This document shows positions 35,695 to 43,927 of a stretch of DNA of 64,000 nucleotides, one piece after another. Below the pieces are notes generated by a model. The model was not told the DNA's origin. It did no database searches and saw only the letters and a program-made list of their open reading frames with translations. The position numbers and the translations under genes were made by a program. How positions within the stretch are numbered: position 1 is the first letter of the stretch; the number at the start of each line of letters is the position of its first letter. Source of the DNA: Nonomuraea sediminis. Its GTDB lineage: Bacteria > Actinomycetota > Actinomycetes > Streptosporangiales > Streptosporangiaceae. Location: positions 1 through 64,000 of the forward strand of contig NZ_JAHDTI010000012.1 of NCBI RefSeq assembly GCF_018531495.1, written 5' to 3'.

Positions 35695-36531
35695 TCACCA
35701 CCGAAGCTCCTCCCCGACCGGTGGTCGGCCCGCCCGCGGGCCGTCGAGGAACAGCGCCGCAGCCTGGCTGTGCAGCTGGAATGGAAAGTCATTGACGACC
35801 CGCTGCTTCCACGGTCGGCTGACGATGGCGTGCGTCATCCGTCGCGCGCCACGCGGACGTCGCATGATCATGTCAGCGAGCTCCCACGCCCGGTCCACCA
35901 GGCGCTCGCGCGGCACGATCTCCGACACCATGCCGTACTCGAGTGCCTGCCGCGCATCCACCGCCTGGCCGGTGTAGATGTGGTACGCGGCTCGCTTGGT
36001 GCCCATCAGTTCCTGGAACGTGAGGCTTTGCCCGTCGCCGGGCGCGGTCGACACCAGGAAGTGCGGGTCGAAGAAGCGTGCGTCCTCGGTGCAGATCGTG
36101 ATGTCACAGGCGAGCGCGATCTCGGTGTGCGGTCCGGGCCCGTTGACAGCGGCGATCGTCGGGACGTCGACGCCGAAGACGAAGTTCTGCACCAGCTTCG
36201 CCGCGTCCTCGTACATCTTGGCAATGTCGTCAACCGTCCGATCGAAATGCCCCTCGGCGCTGCGCCGCGCGTCCAGCCAGTGGTCGCCGGTACCCGTGAG
36301 GATGAGCACCTCATTCTCCGGATCGTTACCGACCTCCAGCCATGCCTGCCCCCAGGCGTTGTGACCGGCAAACGTCTGGACGTACGAGTCGCCGTCGGTG
36401 TGCATGCGGAGCTCGATGATGCCGTCGCGGCGGCGCATCACGAAGAAGTCGCGGTACTTCTCCGCGTACTCGGCGAAGTCGGGGCGGCTGACAAGCCCCG
36501 CCCAGCTGGCTGTGTTCAACTGATCGGTCAT
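35695..36531 (-). CDS. Crotonase-fold hydrolase, 6-oxocamphor-hydrolase-like (copy 2)
   Basis: A 278-aa paralogue of the protein at 30237-31061, sharing HNAWGQAW, NEVLILTGTG, FGVDVPTIAAVNGPGPHTEI, and APGDGQSLTF with its His and Asp residues. The ATG at 36531 (MTDQLNTASW) has GAGGAG upstream. A second, in-frame ATG at 36642 has an even better ribosome site (AAGGAGG), but would add 37 residues (MAKPLGPNP...) unlike the paralogue. Probably another C-C-bond hydrolase of cyclic diketones; evidence is by motif only. Confidence 0.82.
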   Translation of the reverse strand: MTDQLNTASWAGLVSRPDFAEYAEKYRDFFVMRRRDGIIELRMHTDGDSYVQTFAGHNAWGQAWLEVGNDPENEVLILTGTGDHWLDARRSAEGHFDRTVDDIAKMYEDAAKLVQNFVFGVDVPTIAAVNGPGPHTEIALACDITICTEDARFFDPHFLVSTAPGDGQSLTFQELMGTKRAAYHIYTGQAVDARQALEYGMVSEIVPRERLVDRAWELADMIMRRPRGARRMTHAIVSRPWKQRVVNDFPFQLHSQAAALFLDGPRAGRPPVGEELRW

Positions 36532-36641
36532 GCGATCATGCTCCTCGCGTGCCGCAGCCGGCTCAATCCTCAAAAACCGGCCCGTGATGGATACCCGACA
36601 AACCACAGAAAACGTCGGATTCGGGCCGAGCGGCTTCGCCA

Positions 36642-36752
36642 TCACACCTCCTTCTCAGCGTTATACCGAGAGCCGCCTCGCGCGGCCTTCAGCACCGACA
36701 TCTCCCGGTTGACGGTGTCGGCGTCGACGTGCCCCACTCGGATCCATGTCAT
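36642..36752 (-). other. Short ORF with integrase-like segment
   Basis: A 36-codon frame ends TGA overlapping the ATG at 36642. DADTVNREMSVLKAARGGSR resembles the core-binding helix of tyrosine recombinases (TVNRELSxLRAA). It is probably a scrap of a second integrase rather than a gene. Confidence 0.25.
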
Positions 36753-36782
36753 CAGCCGCAGAGCGCGAGGTTGGTCATCTCG

Positions 36783-37040
36783 ATGTCGAATAACGTTCGA
36801 TTCTCAACACCCTGGCCGGAGGCCTCTTCATTCCTCGAACTGGAGGAGTCTGCCGCCCGCAACCACGTAGCCCGCTGCCGCGCCTGCAGGCATCGCCTTC
36901 GCACACCAGTTTCTCGGTATCGGACCTGGAGCGCGCGTCCCGACTTGGTAGCGCGCCCAAGACCAGACACCCGGATCTCGGGCGTCCCGCGATGGTGGGA
37001 GATTGAGGGGCAGGCCGATCTGCCGGAGGACCCCTTATGA
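36783..37040 (+). CDS. Small element-encoded protein (low certainty)
   Basis: An 85-codon frame reads FLELEESAARNHVARCRACR, then ends WWEIEGQADLPEDPL. It has a C-x-x-C and basic centre and an ATGA overlap with the next gene, which supports translation. Typical of the small ORFs that precede excisionase and integrase genes on actinobacterial integrative elements. Function unknown. Confidence 0.4.
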   Translation: MSNNVRFSTPWPEASSFLELEESAARNHVARCRACRHRLRTPVSRYRTWSARPDLVARPRPDTRISGVPRWWEIEGQADLPEDPL

Positions 37041-37375
37041 CCACTCACCGCTGCGACCGCCCAGACTCGGCAACCACCGAGCCATGGAGATGCCCCGAGT
37101 GCGGCCTGCTGTGGGAAGCGCTGCCCACCTCACCCGTAAGACAGCTCAGGCAGAAGCTCAAAGTCGGCAAGCTCCGCTTGTTAGGCGTCGTGGCTCAATG
37201 CGTCCTAGCGCTGGCCGTGGGCTGGATCATCCGGTCCCCGAGGTTCATGCTCCTCGTGTGCGCGGTGTGCGTCTTAATCCTCGCGTCCTGGTACTGGCAG
37301 GAACGCCGGGAGATGAGACGACTGGCCGTGAATGAGGACCAGGCCAACCAAGCAGAGGGCGCATTCGAGGCCTGA
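37037..37375 (+). CDS. Small membrane protein with zinc-ribbon N-terminus
   Basis: A 112-aa protein. The N-terminal WRCPECGLLWE is half of a zinc ribbon. Two adjacent hydrophobic helices follow (LGVVAQCVLALAVGWII and FMLLVCAVCVLILASWYWQ), with a charged tail inside. It is coupled to the preceding ORF by ATGA. It sits upstream of an excisionase-like gene and an integrase tail, so it belongs to a decayed integrative element. Function unknown. Confidence 0.6.
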   Translation: MTTHRCDRPDSATTEPWRCPECGLLWEALPTSPVRQLRQKLKVGKLRLLGVVAQCVLALAVGWIIRSPRFMLLVCAVCVLILASWYWQERREMRRLAVNEDQANQAEGAFEA

Positions 37376-37586
37376 CAAAGCGACTCCCTCGAAGACCGCA
37401 GCACCGCCTCCGCTGGATCAGTTGCAGCTCTACACCATCCCAGAGGCCGCCAGGCTGCTCCGTGTTTCCAGAGCACACGCATACCGCCTGATCGCAGTTG
37501 GCGATCTCCGCTCTGTGGACGTCAGCCTTCGCGGCTCAGTGCCACATGATTTCCGCAGGTTGCTGGCCGCCGAGCTGGTCAAATAA
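37332..37586 (+). CDS. Excisionase-like (Xis/MerR-type) helix-turn-helix protein, C-terminus altered
   Basis: An 84-aa protein with QLQLYTIPEAARLLRVSRAH, then AYRLIAVGDLRSVDVSLRGS, the standard Xis/helix_17 fold that precedes integrases on AICEs. The ATG overlaps the previous gene by 44 bases. After RGS relatives continue RTRVP-type residues, whereas here the frame turns to VPHDFRRLLAAELVK, suggesting an indel near the 3' end. Excision control is the expected role but is moot, because the integrase is broken. Confidence 0.6.
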   Translation: MRTRPTKQRAHSRPDKATPSKTAAPPPLDQLQLYTIPEAARLLRVSRAHAYRLIAVGDLRSVDVSLRGSVPHDFRRLLAAELVK

Positions 37587-37935
37587 CGGGCTCCCCATCC
37601 ACATCGGCGCCGCCCTCCGTGGACATGTGAACCTGCAAACGACTCGGGGATACGTCGCGGCGTTCAACGAAGACCTCGTCCGCCACTACCAGGCCTACCT
37701 CGACCGCCGCCGCCAGGCCGATGAGTACCGCCCAGTGACCGAATCCGAATGGCTCGGGTTCGAAGAACACTTCGACGCAAAGTCGAGCTAGGAGGATGCG
37801 CCCGGTCCTACGGGACCCCTTGCCAGCATGAACACGCCTGCCTGAGACGCCCCATGATCAACATTAACCCAAAGATGCTGCCCCGACTCGACGAGATCGA
37901 ACTCGATCTTCTGGCCCGCCGAGCCCGCGCCGAAG
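37587..37935 (+). pseudogene. C-terminal fragment of an AICE-type tyrosine integrase
   Basis: The first frame reads GLPIHIGAALRGHVNLQTTR, then GYVAAFNEDLVRHYQAYLDR, containing the catalytic H-x-x-x-x-T-x-x-Y motif. It continues EYRPVTESEWLGFEEHFD. One base on, the next frame continues RKVELGGCARSYGTPCQHEH, then ACLRRPMININPKMLPRLDE and LDLLARRARAEA. This is the usual Cys-rich tail of pSAM2-like integrases. The N-terminal two thirds are missing, and the 3' end runs into the antisense YceI gene. Confidence 0.75.
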
Positions 37936-38357
37936 CCGCCGACGGAAGCGACGCGGGCGGTGAAGGTGAGCGGGCGGGTCGTCCCGAGCACAGTGAGGCG
38001 GCCAGTGACCTTGGCGGTTCCGGCGCCGTCGGCGACGACGCCGGTGGCGGTAAAGGTGAACGTCGGGTACCTCTCGACATCGAAGAAGTCCGCGGAGCGC
38101 AGGTGGGTGTCGAGCTTGGCCTGCTTGCTGAGGATCGACGCGGCCTCGATGGTCAGCGTGCCGTGCGCGGAACCGTCGGGGCCGATCTCCCCTTCGCCGC
38201 TGAATTCGGTGAAGGCGGCCCTGATCGTGGCCAGCCCCCACATCGACTTGTGGTTGATTTCCACTGAGGACTTGGTCGCGTTCAGGACCCAGGACCCGGC
38301 GGTGAGGTCGGACAGTCCGGTGGAGGGCTGGGCGGGGTTGATGGTGTGGTTCGCCAT
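37788..38357 (-). CDS. YceI-family lipid-binding protein with a foreign C-terminus
   Basis: A 189-aa reading frame of the YceI-like lipocalin/beta-barrel family (polyisoprenoid binding), cytoplasmic form. LTAGSWVLNATKSSVEINHK, then FTEFSGEGEIG, HLRSADFFDVERYPTFTFTA and LTVLGTTRPLTFTARV are diagnostic. After about residue 150 the family's last strands (D-x-x-FGMxWN) are missing. The remaining about 40 residues (KIEFDLVESGQHLWVN...) are encoded antisense to the integrase fragment, so the 3' end was replaced by a recombination joint near 37935. Folding is doubtful. AAAGG precedes the ATG. Confidence 0.8.
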   Translation of the reverse strand: MANHTINPAQPSTGLSDLTAGSWVLNATKSSVEINHKSMWGLATIRAAFTEFSGEGEIGPDGSAHGTLTIEAASILSKQAKLDTHLRSADFFDVERYPTFTFTATGVVADGAGTAKVTGRLTVLGTTRPLTFTARVASVGGFGAGSAGQKIEFDLVESGQHLWVNVDHGASQAGVFMLARGPVGPGASS

Positions 38358-38754
38358 GGCGATCGCCTTTCACGGAGAGACAGGGGGTGAGTAGCTATTT
38401 GATAGGGGCGTTCTGCTCGGATTCGGGCGGCGCGATGGAAGGCGTGTTCAAGCTGCTGGGCAGGCCTGGTCGTCGCCTCACTGATGGGCGGGCGGTCCGG
38501 CCTCTTCGAGTGCTGTCCGGCCGACTCGCCGAGTTGCCCGCCGAGGGCCTCGTCCTGCGGGGGCGAGGCCTGACCTGACAGAGCAGGGCCAGGCTGCGGC
38601 CCGCACTTGTCGAACTCGGACGCTAGGCCGAGACATGCCTGCCCAACCGTTCGATGCCCCGCTCCGGGCTTCGCGGTCCAGCTCACGACCGCGCGGCGCT
38701 TCAGGGTGTCTGTGCGTGGCCCGGCGGTTTCCGCACCGCCGGACCACACGCGGG
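38358..38754. other. Intergenic, no recognisable gene
   Basis: About 400 bp. Open frames here lack family similarity and ribosome sites. Promoter for YceI expected near 38370-38400. Confidence 0.4.
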
Positions 38755-39363
38755 TCAGGCGAGGCCGAGCTGCTGGTAGAAGGTGTTGTTGTCCCAGAAG
38801 AGGAACTCCTCCTGCATCACGCCGTCCTTGTTCCAGATGCCGACCGTGACCATGTTGATGGAGAACTTCTTGCCCGTCGGCTGGATGAAGCCGCCCTTGC
38901 CGTCCGGCATGGGCTTCGTGAAGGTGCCCTGCATGACGCCGGTCACCGAGGTCAGGTTGCCCTTGGCGATGCGGTTCGGGTGCTCGGTTATGCGCGTGTC
39001 CGGCGCCCAGACGAACTGGCTCTTCATGTCGGCGATGTGCTGGGCGAGGCCGTCCGTGTAGTGGCCGTCAGGCCAGTGGACGCGGATGTTCCGCGCGTGG
39101 CTCTCACCGATCCGGTCCCACTGCTGACCGGAGTAGACGTCGAAGTCCAGGTCGTCGAAGGTCTCCAGGTTCTTGCGCTCCTCATGGGTCAGGTTGGTCG
39201 GCCAGGACGACTCGGCCTGCGAGGTGGCGGCCGGGTTTCCGAGCGGTTCCGGGCTGCTCGTGGCCGAGGCTGCCAGGCCGGTTCCGGTGGCTACCGCGGT
39301 GAAGACGAGGGCGCCCAGGGCGACGGCGCCCGCGCCCTTCAGGACGTTGCGGCGGTTGATCAT
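38755..39363 (-). CDS. Tat-exported SnoaL-like (ester cyclase-type) protein
   Basis: A 202-aa protein with a twin-arginine signal (MINRRNVLKGAGAVALGALV ending near GLAASA), so folded export is expected. The mature part has the SnoaL/NTF2 alpha+beta-barrel pattern (WDRIGESHARNIRVHWPDGH, then LAQHIADMKSQFVWAPDTRI and QEEFLFWDNNTFYQQLGLA), like the polyketide-cyclase-like proteins of unknown substrate. The ATG at 39363 follows AGGAG. It is co-directional with the DoxX gene 48 bp upstream, so probably under the same MarR control. Confidence 0.85.
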   Translation of the reverse strand: MINRRNVLKGAGAVALGALVFTAVATGTGLAASATSSPEPLGNPAATSQAESSWPTNLTHEERKNLETFDDLDFDVYSGQQWDRIGESHARNIRVHWPDGHYTDGLAQHIADMKSQFVWAPDTRITEHPNRIAKGNLTSVTGVMQGTFTKPMPDGKGGFIQPTGKKFSINMVTVGIWNKDGVMQEEFLFWDNNTFYQQLGLA

Positions 39364-39411
39364 GTCGAAACTCCTTGTCTGCAAGATCACGCTGAGGGGA
39401 GGGGATGGGGT

Positions 39412-39786
39412 TCAGAAGGCGTAGGGGCCGAAGCGGCCCCAGGCCACCTCGGCGGCTAGGACGAACAGGACCAGGGCGACCGGGAGGGCTGTCGCCTCCT
39501 TGCGGCGCAGGTGCAACACGATGGCGCCGAGCATGGTCGCCGCGAGTCCGAGGGCGGCCCAGGCCGCCACGGTCGGCGCGATGCCGAGCGCGGCCGGGAC
39601 GATCAGCCCCATGGCGCCGAGCACCTCGACGGCGCCGACCGTCTTGACGGTCCCCGGGGAGAAGTCCGCGGTCCAGGCCATGCCGGAGGCGGCCAGCTTC
39701 TCGCGCGGCTGGCTGATCTTCATCAGCCCGGCCGCCAGAAACACGAGCGCGAGGACGCCGGCAATGACCCACAGGGCGGTGTTCAT
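39412..39786 (-). CDS. DoxX-family membrane protein
   Basis: A 124-aa protein with four hydrophobic helices (ALWVIAGVLALVFLAAGLMK, VLGAMGLIVPAALGI, WAALGLAATMLGAIVLHLRR, LPVALVLFVLAAEVAW). Typical DoxX/DoxX-like. The ATG at 39786 (GGGAAG upstream) is preferred to an ATG six codons earlier. Relatives have been linked to quinone or thiosulfate redox and oxidative stress, but no role can be fixed here. It is divergent from the MarR gene across three operators. Confidence 0.85.
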   Translation of the reverse strand: MNTALWVIAGVLALVFLAAGLMKISQPREKLAASGMAWTADFSPGTVKTVGAVEVLGAMGLIVPAALGIAPTVAAWAALGLAATMLGAIVLHLRRKEATALPVALVLFVLAAEVAWGRFGPYAF

Positions 39787-39808
39787 CAGGGGACTTCCCA
39801 TCCGTTGA

Positions 39809-39889
39809 CTTGAATCTTCAAGCTCGAAGCTAGCGCGCGACACTTGAAGCGTCAAGTTCGGAGGATTGGATTTGACTTGAAGAATCAAG
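39809..39889. promoter_or_regulatory. Three MarR boxes
   Basis: CTTGA-N4-TCAAG occurs three times, at 39809-39822, 39843-39856 and 39876-39889, almost perfectly palindromic and spaced 34 and 33 bp. Together they cover the whole gap between the DoxX and MarR genes. Confidence 0.85.
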
Positions 39890-39902
39890 TTAGGATGCGG
39901 TC

Positions 39903-40382
39903 ATGGACGCGCAAGAACCCCGCTGGCTGAACGCCGAGGAGAGGCAGACCTGGCTCTCCCTGACCGCCATGGTCATCAACCTGTCGAACGCGCTGGACAC
40001 CCAGTTGCAGCGCGACGCCAGCATCAGCCACTTCGAGTACCAGGTCCTCGCCACCCTGTCCGAGGCCACCGAACGCACCATGCGCATGAGCGACCTGGCG
40101 ATCCTCACCAACGGCTCGCTCTCCCGCCTGTCCCACGTGGTCAAGCGCCTGGAGAAGCAAGGCTGGGTACGCCGCACCCCCGATCCCGACAACGGCCGCT
40201 ACACCCTGGCCGTCCTCACCGAAGCCGGCTGGGACAAGGTCGTCGCCACCGCCCCGGGCCACGTCGAGGAGGTCCGCCGCCTCGTCTTCGACCCGCTCAC
40301 CCAGGCCCAGCAGCGCACCCTGCGCACCATCGGCCACCGCGTCAACCAGGCCATCGACCCCGCCGACGCCTGCCCGCAGTGA
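39903..40382 (+). CDS. MarR-family regulator
   Basis: A 159-aa winged-helix dimer. ISHFEYQVLATLSEATERTM, then RMSDLAILTNGSLSRLSHVV is helix-turn-helix, and DPDNGRYTLAVLTEAG the wing. Three operators lie immediately upstream, so autoregulation and control of the divergent DoxX-SnoaL pair are strongly suggested. Its stop overlaps the following frame region, so the DODA dioxygenase is in the same transcript. The ligand is probably a phenolic compound or quinone, by analogy with other MarR-dioxygenase pairs. Confidence 0.93.
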   Translation: MDAQEPRWLNAEERQTWLSLTAMVINLSNALDTQLQRDASISHFEYQVLATLSEATERTMRMSDLAILTNGSLSRLSHVVKRLEKQGWVRRTPDPDNGRYTLAVLTEAGWDKVVATAPGHVEEVRRLVFDPLTQAQQRTLRTIGHRVNQAIDPADACPQ

Positions 40383-40429
40383 CGATGTACCCCACCCGCA
40401 ACTCCGGCCCGCCCCGCAGAAGGCTCACC

Positions 40430-41311
40430 GTGACCTCGATACTCGCTCCCGTCGTGCCCGCCGGCGCCTACGACGACTTCCTGCCCGGCGCCCTGCGCCG
40501 AGCCCGCGCCCAGCGCGACTGGACCCCCGCCGACGGCCCCCTGCCCGCCCTCTACGTCAGCCACGGCGCCCCACCACTACTCGACGACGGCCCCTGGATG
40601 CGCCAGCTCCTCGATTGGTCCCAGAACCTGCCCAAACCCAGGGCCGTCCTGATCGTCTCCGCCCACTGGGAACACGCGCCGCTGTCCCTGTCGGCACCCG
40701 CCGCCCACACGCCGCTGGTCTACGACTTCGCCGGCTTCCACCCCCGCTACCGCCAGGTCCGCTACGACACCCCCGACTCGAGCGCCCTGGCCCGGCGGGT
40801 AGCGGCGATGATGCCGCACGACGAGCCCGTCCACCAGCACCCCAGCCGCGGCCTGGACCACGGGTCCTGGCTCCCGTTGACGGCCATGTTCCCGCTCGCC
40901 GATATCCCCGTGCTCCAGCTGTCCATGCCCACCCACGACCCCGCCCGGCTACTGGAACTCGGCGCCCGGCTGGCCCCCCTGCGCGAGGAAGGAATCCTCG
41001 TCATCGGCTCCGGGTTCATGACCCATGGCCTCCACGCGATCACCCCCGACATGCTCCGCAAGGGCACCGTTCCCGCCTGGTCCTCCGACTTCGACACCTG
41101 GGCCGCCGACGCCCTGGCCCGCGGCGACGTCGAGGAACTCGCCGCCTGGCGCGACCGCGCACCCGGCATGCCCCACGCCCACCCCACCCCCGACCACTAC
41201 ACCCCGCTGTTCATCACTCTCGGCGCCGGCGGCGACCCCGAACGACCCGTGCAGACCGCCATCGACGGCTACGTCCTCGGCTTCGCCAAACGCTCCTTCC
41301 AGACCACCTGA
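40430..41311 (+). CDS. DODA-type extradiol ring-cleavage dioxygenase (LigB superfamily)
   Basis: A 293-aa non-haem Fe(II)/Zn dioxygenase-fold protein. LPALYVSHGAPPLLDDGPWM carries the first His. RAVLIVSAHWEHAPLSLSAP carries the second. GLDHGSWLPLTAMFPLADIP carries the conserved His-Gly-x-W, and the C-terminal PTPDHYTPLFITLGAGGDP is also diagnostic. The GTG at 40430 has AGAAGG upstream; a frame-open GTG at 40379 overlapping the MarR stop is the alternative. It is probably involved in catechol or aromatic breakdown or detoxification under MarR control. Confidence 0.88.
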   Translation: MTSILAPVVPAGAYDDFLPGALRRARAQRDWTPADGPLPALYVSHGAPPLLDDGPWMRQLLDWSQNLPKPRAVLIVSAHWEHAPLSLSAPAAHTPLVYDFAGFHPRYRQVRYDTPDSSALARRVAAMMPHDEPVHQHPSRGLDHGSWLPLTAMFPLADIPVLQLSMPTHDPARLLELGARLAPLREEGILVIGSGFMTHGLHAITPDMLRKGTVPAWSSDFDTWAADALARGDVEELAAWRDRAPGMPHAHPTPDHYTPLFITLGAGGDPERPVQTAIDGYVLGFAKRSFQTT

Positions 41312-41796
41312 CACCCCAGCGACAGAGCGTGAGCGGAAGATCGTGCAAATCCTTGATGCGACAGGCCGGCGACCCGGCCTCGGTCATCTGGCCAGCCGGA
41401 CGCCATAGCGGACAGGACGCAGAAGCCGGTCGTCCAACCGGCGGAAGACGCGCTGCCGGACGGGACCGTCAAGCGGCTGACGGACCGCGCCGACGCCTCC
41501 GGGCAGTCCCGACTAGGGCGAGCCGGAGGTCACCCGGGGCGTACGGGCCCCGCAAGTAGAGATGACCGAGCACCCCGGCCAGGAGGAGCACAGCCCCGTA
41601 GGTCGCGGGCCAGGCAGCTCCCGCAACGGCGACTTCGAACCGCAGCTGGTGCATATGCCCCGGCGGCGGGCTCGCCGCGTCCCGTCGCTCCACGCGCGGG
41701 ATGTCGATGCGTCCCGGTGCTCGGCCAGCCAAAGTCGGATACTCGTCATGCCCCGTCTAGGTCGACGCCGCTCGAAGTGATCGTCACGCGACTCTC
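41312..41796. other. Gap without a convincing gene
   Basis: About 485 bp. A minus frame near 41480-41660 contains a hydrophobic segment (YGAVLLLAGVLGHLYLRGPY) but has no start or family. Other frames show nothing. Confidence 0.3.
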
Positions 41797-41860
41797 GGCC
41801 TGACCATATGTAAGCGGGTGCGGAGACATGTCTCCGCACCCGCTTACATATGGTCAGGCC
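41797..41860. repeat. 64-bp perfect palindrome
   Basis: The two 32-base arms (starting GGCCTGACCATATGTAAGCG and meeting at ACA/TGT) are exact reverse complements with no spacer. There is no T-run, so a simple intrinsic terminator is not obvious. It lies 200 bp left of the ISL3 element, in non-coding DNA. Confidence 0.95.
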
Positions 41861-42060
41861 TGGCGGGCAGGTCTCTCACCGCCGTAGGCCTCAGGAGCCT
41901 GACCTCCGCACCTGAACGGCCTCGGTCAGGGCAGACAGTGACGCTGGTCTTCCTGGCGAGCATCTGAGCGAATGACGGGCGCAGATCAGCCGCCTTGAAA
42001 GCATGTCGAGGCAGGAAAACCATCGGTGAGCTACTGACAGAACTTGTCGCCGACCACTGT
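41861..42060. other. Intergenic between palindrome and ISL3 element
   Basis: About 200 bp with no recognisable gene. A short open frame crosses the IS target site when the element is removed in silico, but it has no known family. Confidence 0.3.
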
Positions 42061-42112
42061 CAGTTTCTGGCTCTAGCTCACTCTCGATGATCTCGGTGAC
42101 AGAGCGTGAGAG

Positions 42113-43870
42113 TCAGGAGTAGCGGAGGACGCGGGCCCTTAGAAGGTCGAAGTTAGCGCGGCCGAACATTTGCCGCTTCAAGAATTTGATCTTGTTCACG
42201 GTTCCCTCGACGGCGCCGCTGCTGTGGGGCAGTGCCAGCCCGGCTTGCACTGCGGCGTGGTCGCGTCGGAGTCCGGTGGCGAAGGCGGCCAGGTAGGGCG
42301 AGGCTCCGGCTTCGGCGGCGGCGATCCAGTCGTCGAGCAGGTGGCCGTCTCGGTTGGTCATCATCGTGGCGAAGCTGCGGACCAGCCTGGCGGTCTCGAG
42401 AAGCTCGGGGCAGCGGGCAAGGATCTGCTCCAGTCCGGCTTTCTTCTCGGTGTCCAGACGGTCGGGATGGGTCATGATCCAGCCGGTGACGCGGCGGGGC
42501 TTGGGTGGTGGACATGGCTCTTGCCGCACGTCCTGGTGGCCGCGTAGTGGTTTGAGCCAGCCCTGGACGGCGCGTGGGCTGCCGGTGAATCCTTGGGCCT
42601 TGATCTCGGAGTGGAGCTGGACGGCGTTGGTGCAGCCCTCGTTCCACCGGCGGGTGAGGTAGGGCTTGAACTCATCCAGCTTGCTCGAGCGATCGAGCGT
42701 CGGGGCCAGGAGTTCGTCGATGCTGGTGGCGTTGGCGAACTTGCGGACGGTGCGGAAGGCCAGGCCGAGTTCGCGGCTGATGGCGTTCAACGACTCGCCC
42801 TTGGCCCGCAGCGCCCGGACCCGGGCGTAGCGTTCGTATGTCCGTGTCACCATCGGCCGTTCGTTGCCGTAGGAGTCCAGGGTCTTGGACCGCTCGACGG
42901 GCTCGGTCTCGCTGCCGGCTTCGTCCTTGATCGTGGTGTCTTGGTCGGGGACTTCCTGCAGGCAGGATCGGTGCGCGCGGATCGTCTTCTCCAGCGCCGC
43001 GGCGAGGTTGTGCCACAAATGGAAGCGATCGGCGACTTGGATGGCCTCGGGGCGCCCTCACGGGGCGCCGTCGGCGTAGGAGCCGACCCTGTCCCGGCAG
43101 ATCACCTGCACCTCGGGATGGTCCTTCAACCAGGTGGCCAAGTCGTTGGCGGTCCGGCCGTCCAGCAGATCGACAGGACGGTGGGTATCCATGTCCACCA
43201 GGACGGTGCCGTAGGAGTTTCCGCGCCTCTTCGCGAAGTCGTCGACGCCCAGCATCGTGACCTGCCCTATCTCCGGATCGGGCAGGGCCCGCAGCATCCG
43301 CAGCAGTGTTGACCTGCTGACCGGCGCGCCGACCAGGCAGGCCATGCGGGCACCGGCTCGTCCGGCCAGTGCTATCGCGATCGAGGTGAGGAGACCGCGT
43401 AAGGCGTTGCTGCGACGGGCATGCCGCTGAGTCAGCCCGTCAACCTGCTCGGCGAAGATCTCCCGATCACAAGGGGGCTCGCGACAGAAGAAGCGGCGCA
43501 CCTCCAACTCGACCTTGACCGGCCGCCCGCACGTCGCCAGATCCCACACGGTCCGGCGATACCGGCTGTGCACCCGGGTCGAGAGCAGCCCACACTCCGG
43601 GCACGGGGCCTCGGTCGCCGCGGTGCGCGCCGCGATCAGCACGGTATCGCCGAGGTCCTCAACATCCAGAACATCCACGTCCTTGAGGGCAGGGCAGAAC
43701 AAACGAAGGCAGCAGGCATCTTCGCCCGCCAGCACATGCAGCACAATGAACTCCACGGCCGCTCGTTGAAGATCAGGTTCTCGACAAACCAGATCGTTGA
43801 CGGGCGGCCACCTCCGCGTGAGGCTCTTTACAAGATCGCGATGATCTGGGAACGCGCCAGCGTGTGCCAC
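42113..43870 (-). pseudogene. ISL3-family transposase interrupted by an in-frame TGA
   Basis: The upstream part has an N-terminal zinc-finger (PCPECGLLSTRVHSRYRR...), helix-turn-helix and the first catalytic Asp (MLGVDDFAKRRGNSYGTV), then RDRVGSYADGAP and a TGA at about 43058-43060. The downstream part resumes in the same frame (PEAIQVADRFHLWHNLAAAL). It includes a second helix-turn-helix (ARVRALRAKGESLNAISREL) and the catalytic Glu in SSGAVEGTVNKIKFLKRQMF, ending at 42113. Shifting one C between two nearby C-runs would restore a normal GAREGAPEA junction. The true start may be internal to 43870. Confidence 0.85.
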
Positions 43871-43927
43871 GGCATGCCGGCCCAGTCGCCGACGACCCGA
43901 TCACCCCTCGTCCCTCAGGAGAAGGCC

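Noticed and set aside
36531..36642. Start of the second oxocamphor-hydrolase-like protein at 36642
   Set aside because: Good ribosome site, but the extra 37 residues do not resemble the paralogue; kept as an alternative only.
32836..43060. TGA read as Trp (recoding), suggested by TGA at Trp positions in several broken genes
   Set aside because: TGA is used as a normal stop at many precise ATGA/GTGA overlaps in this window; the cases are in pseudogenes.
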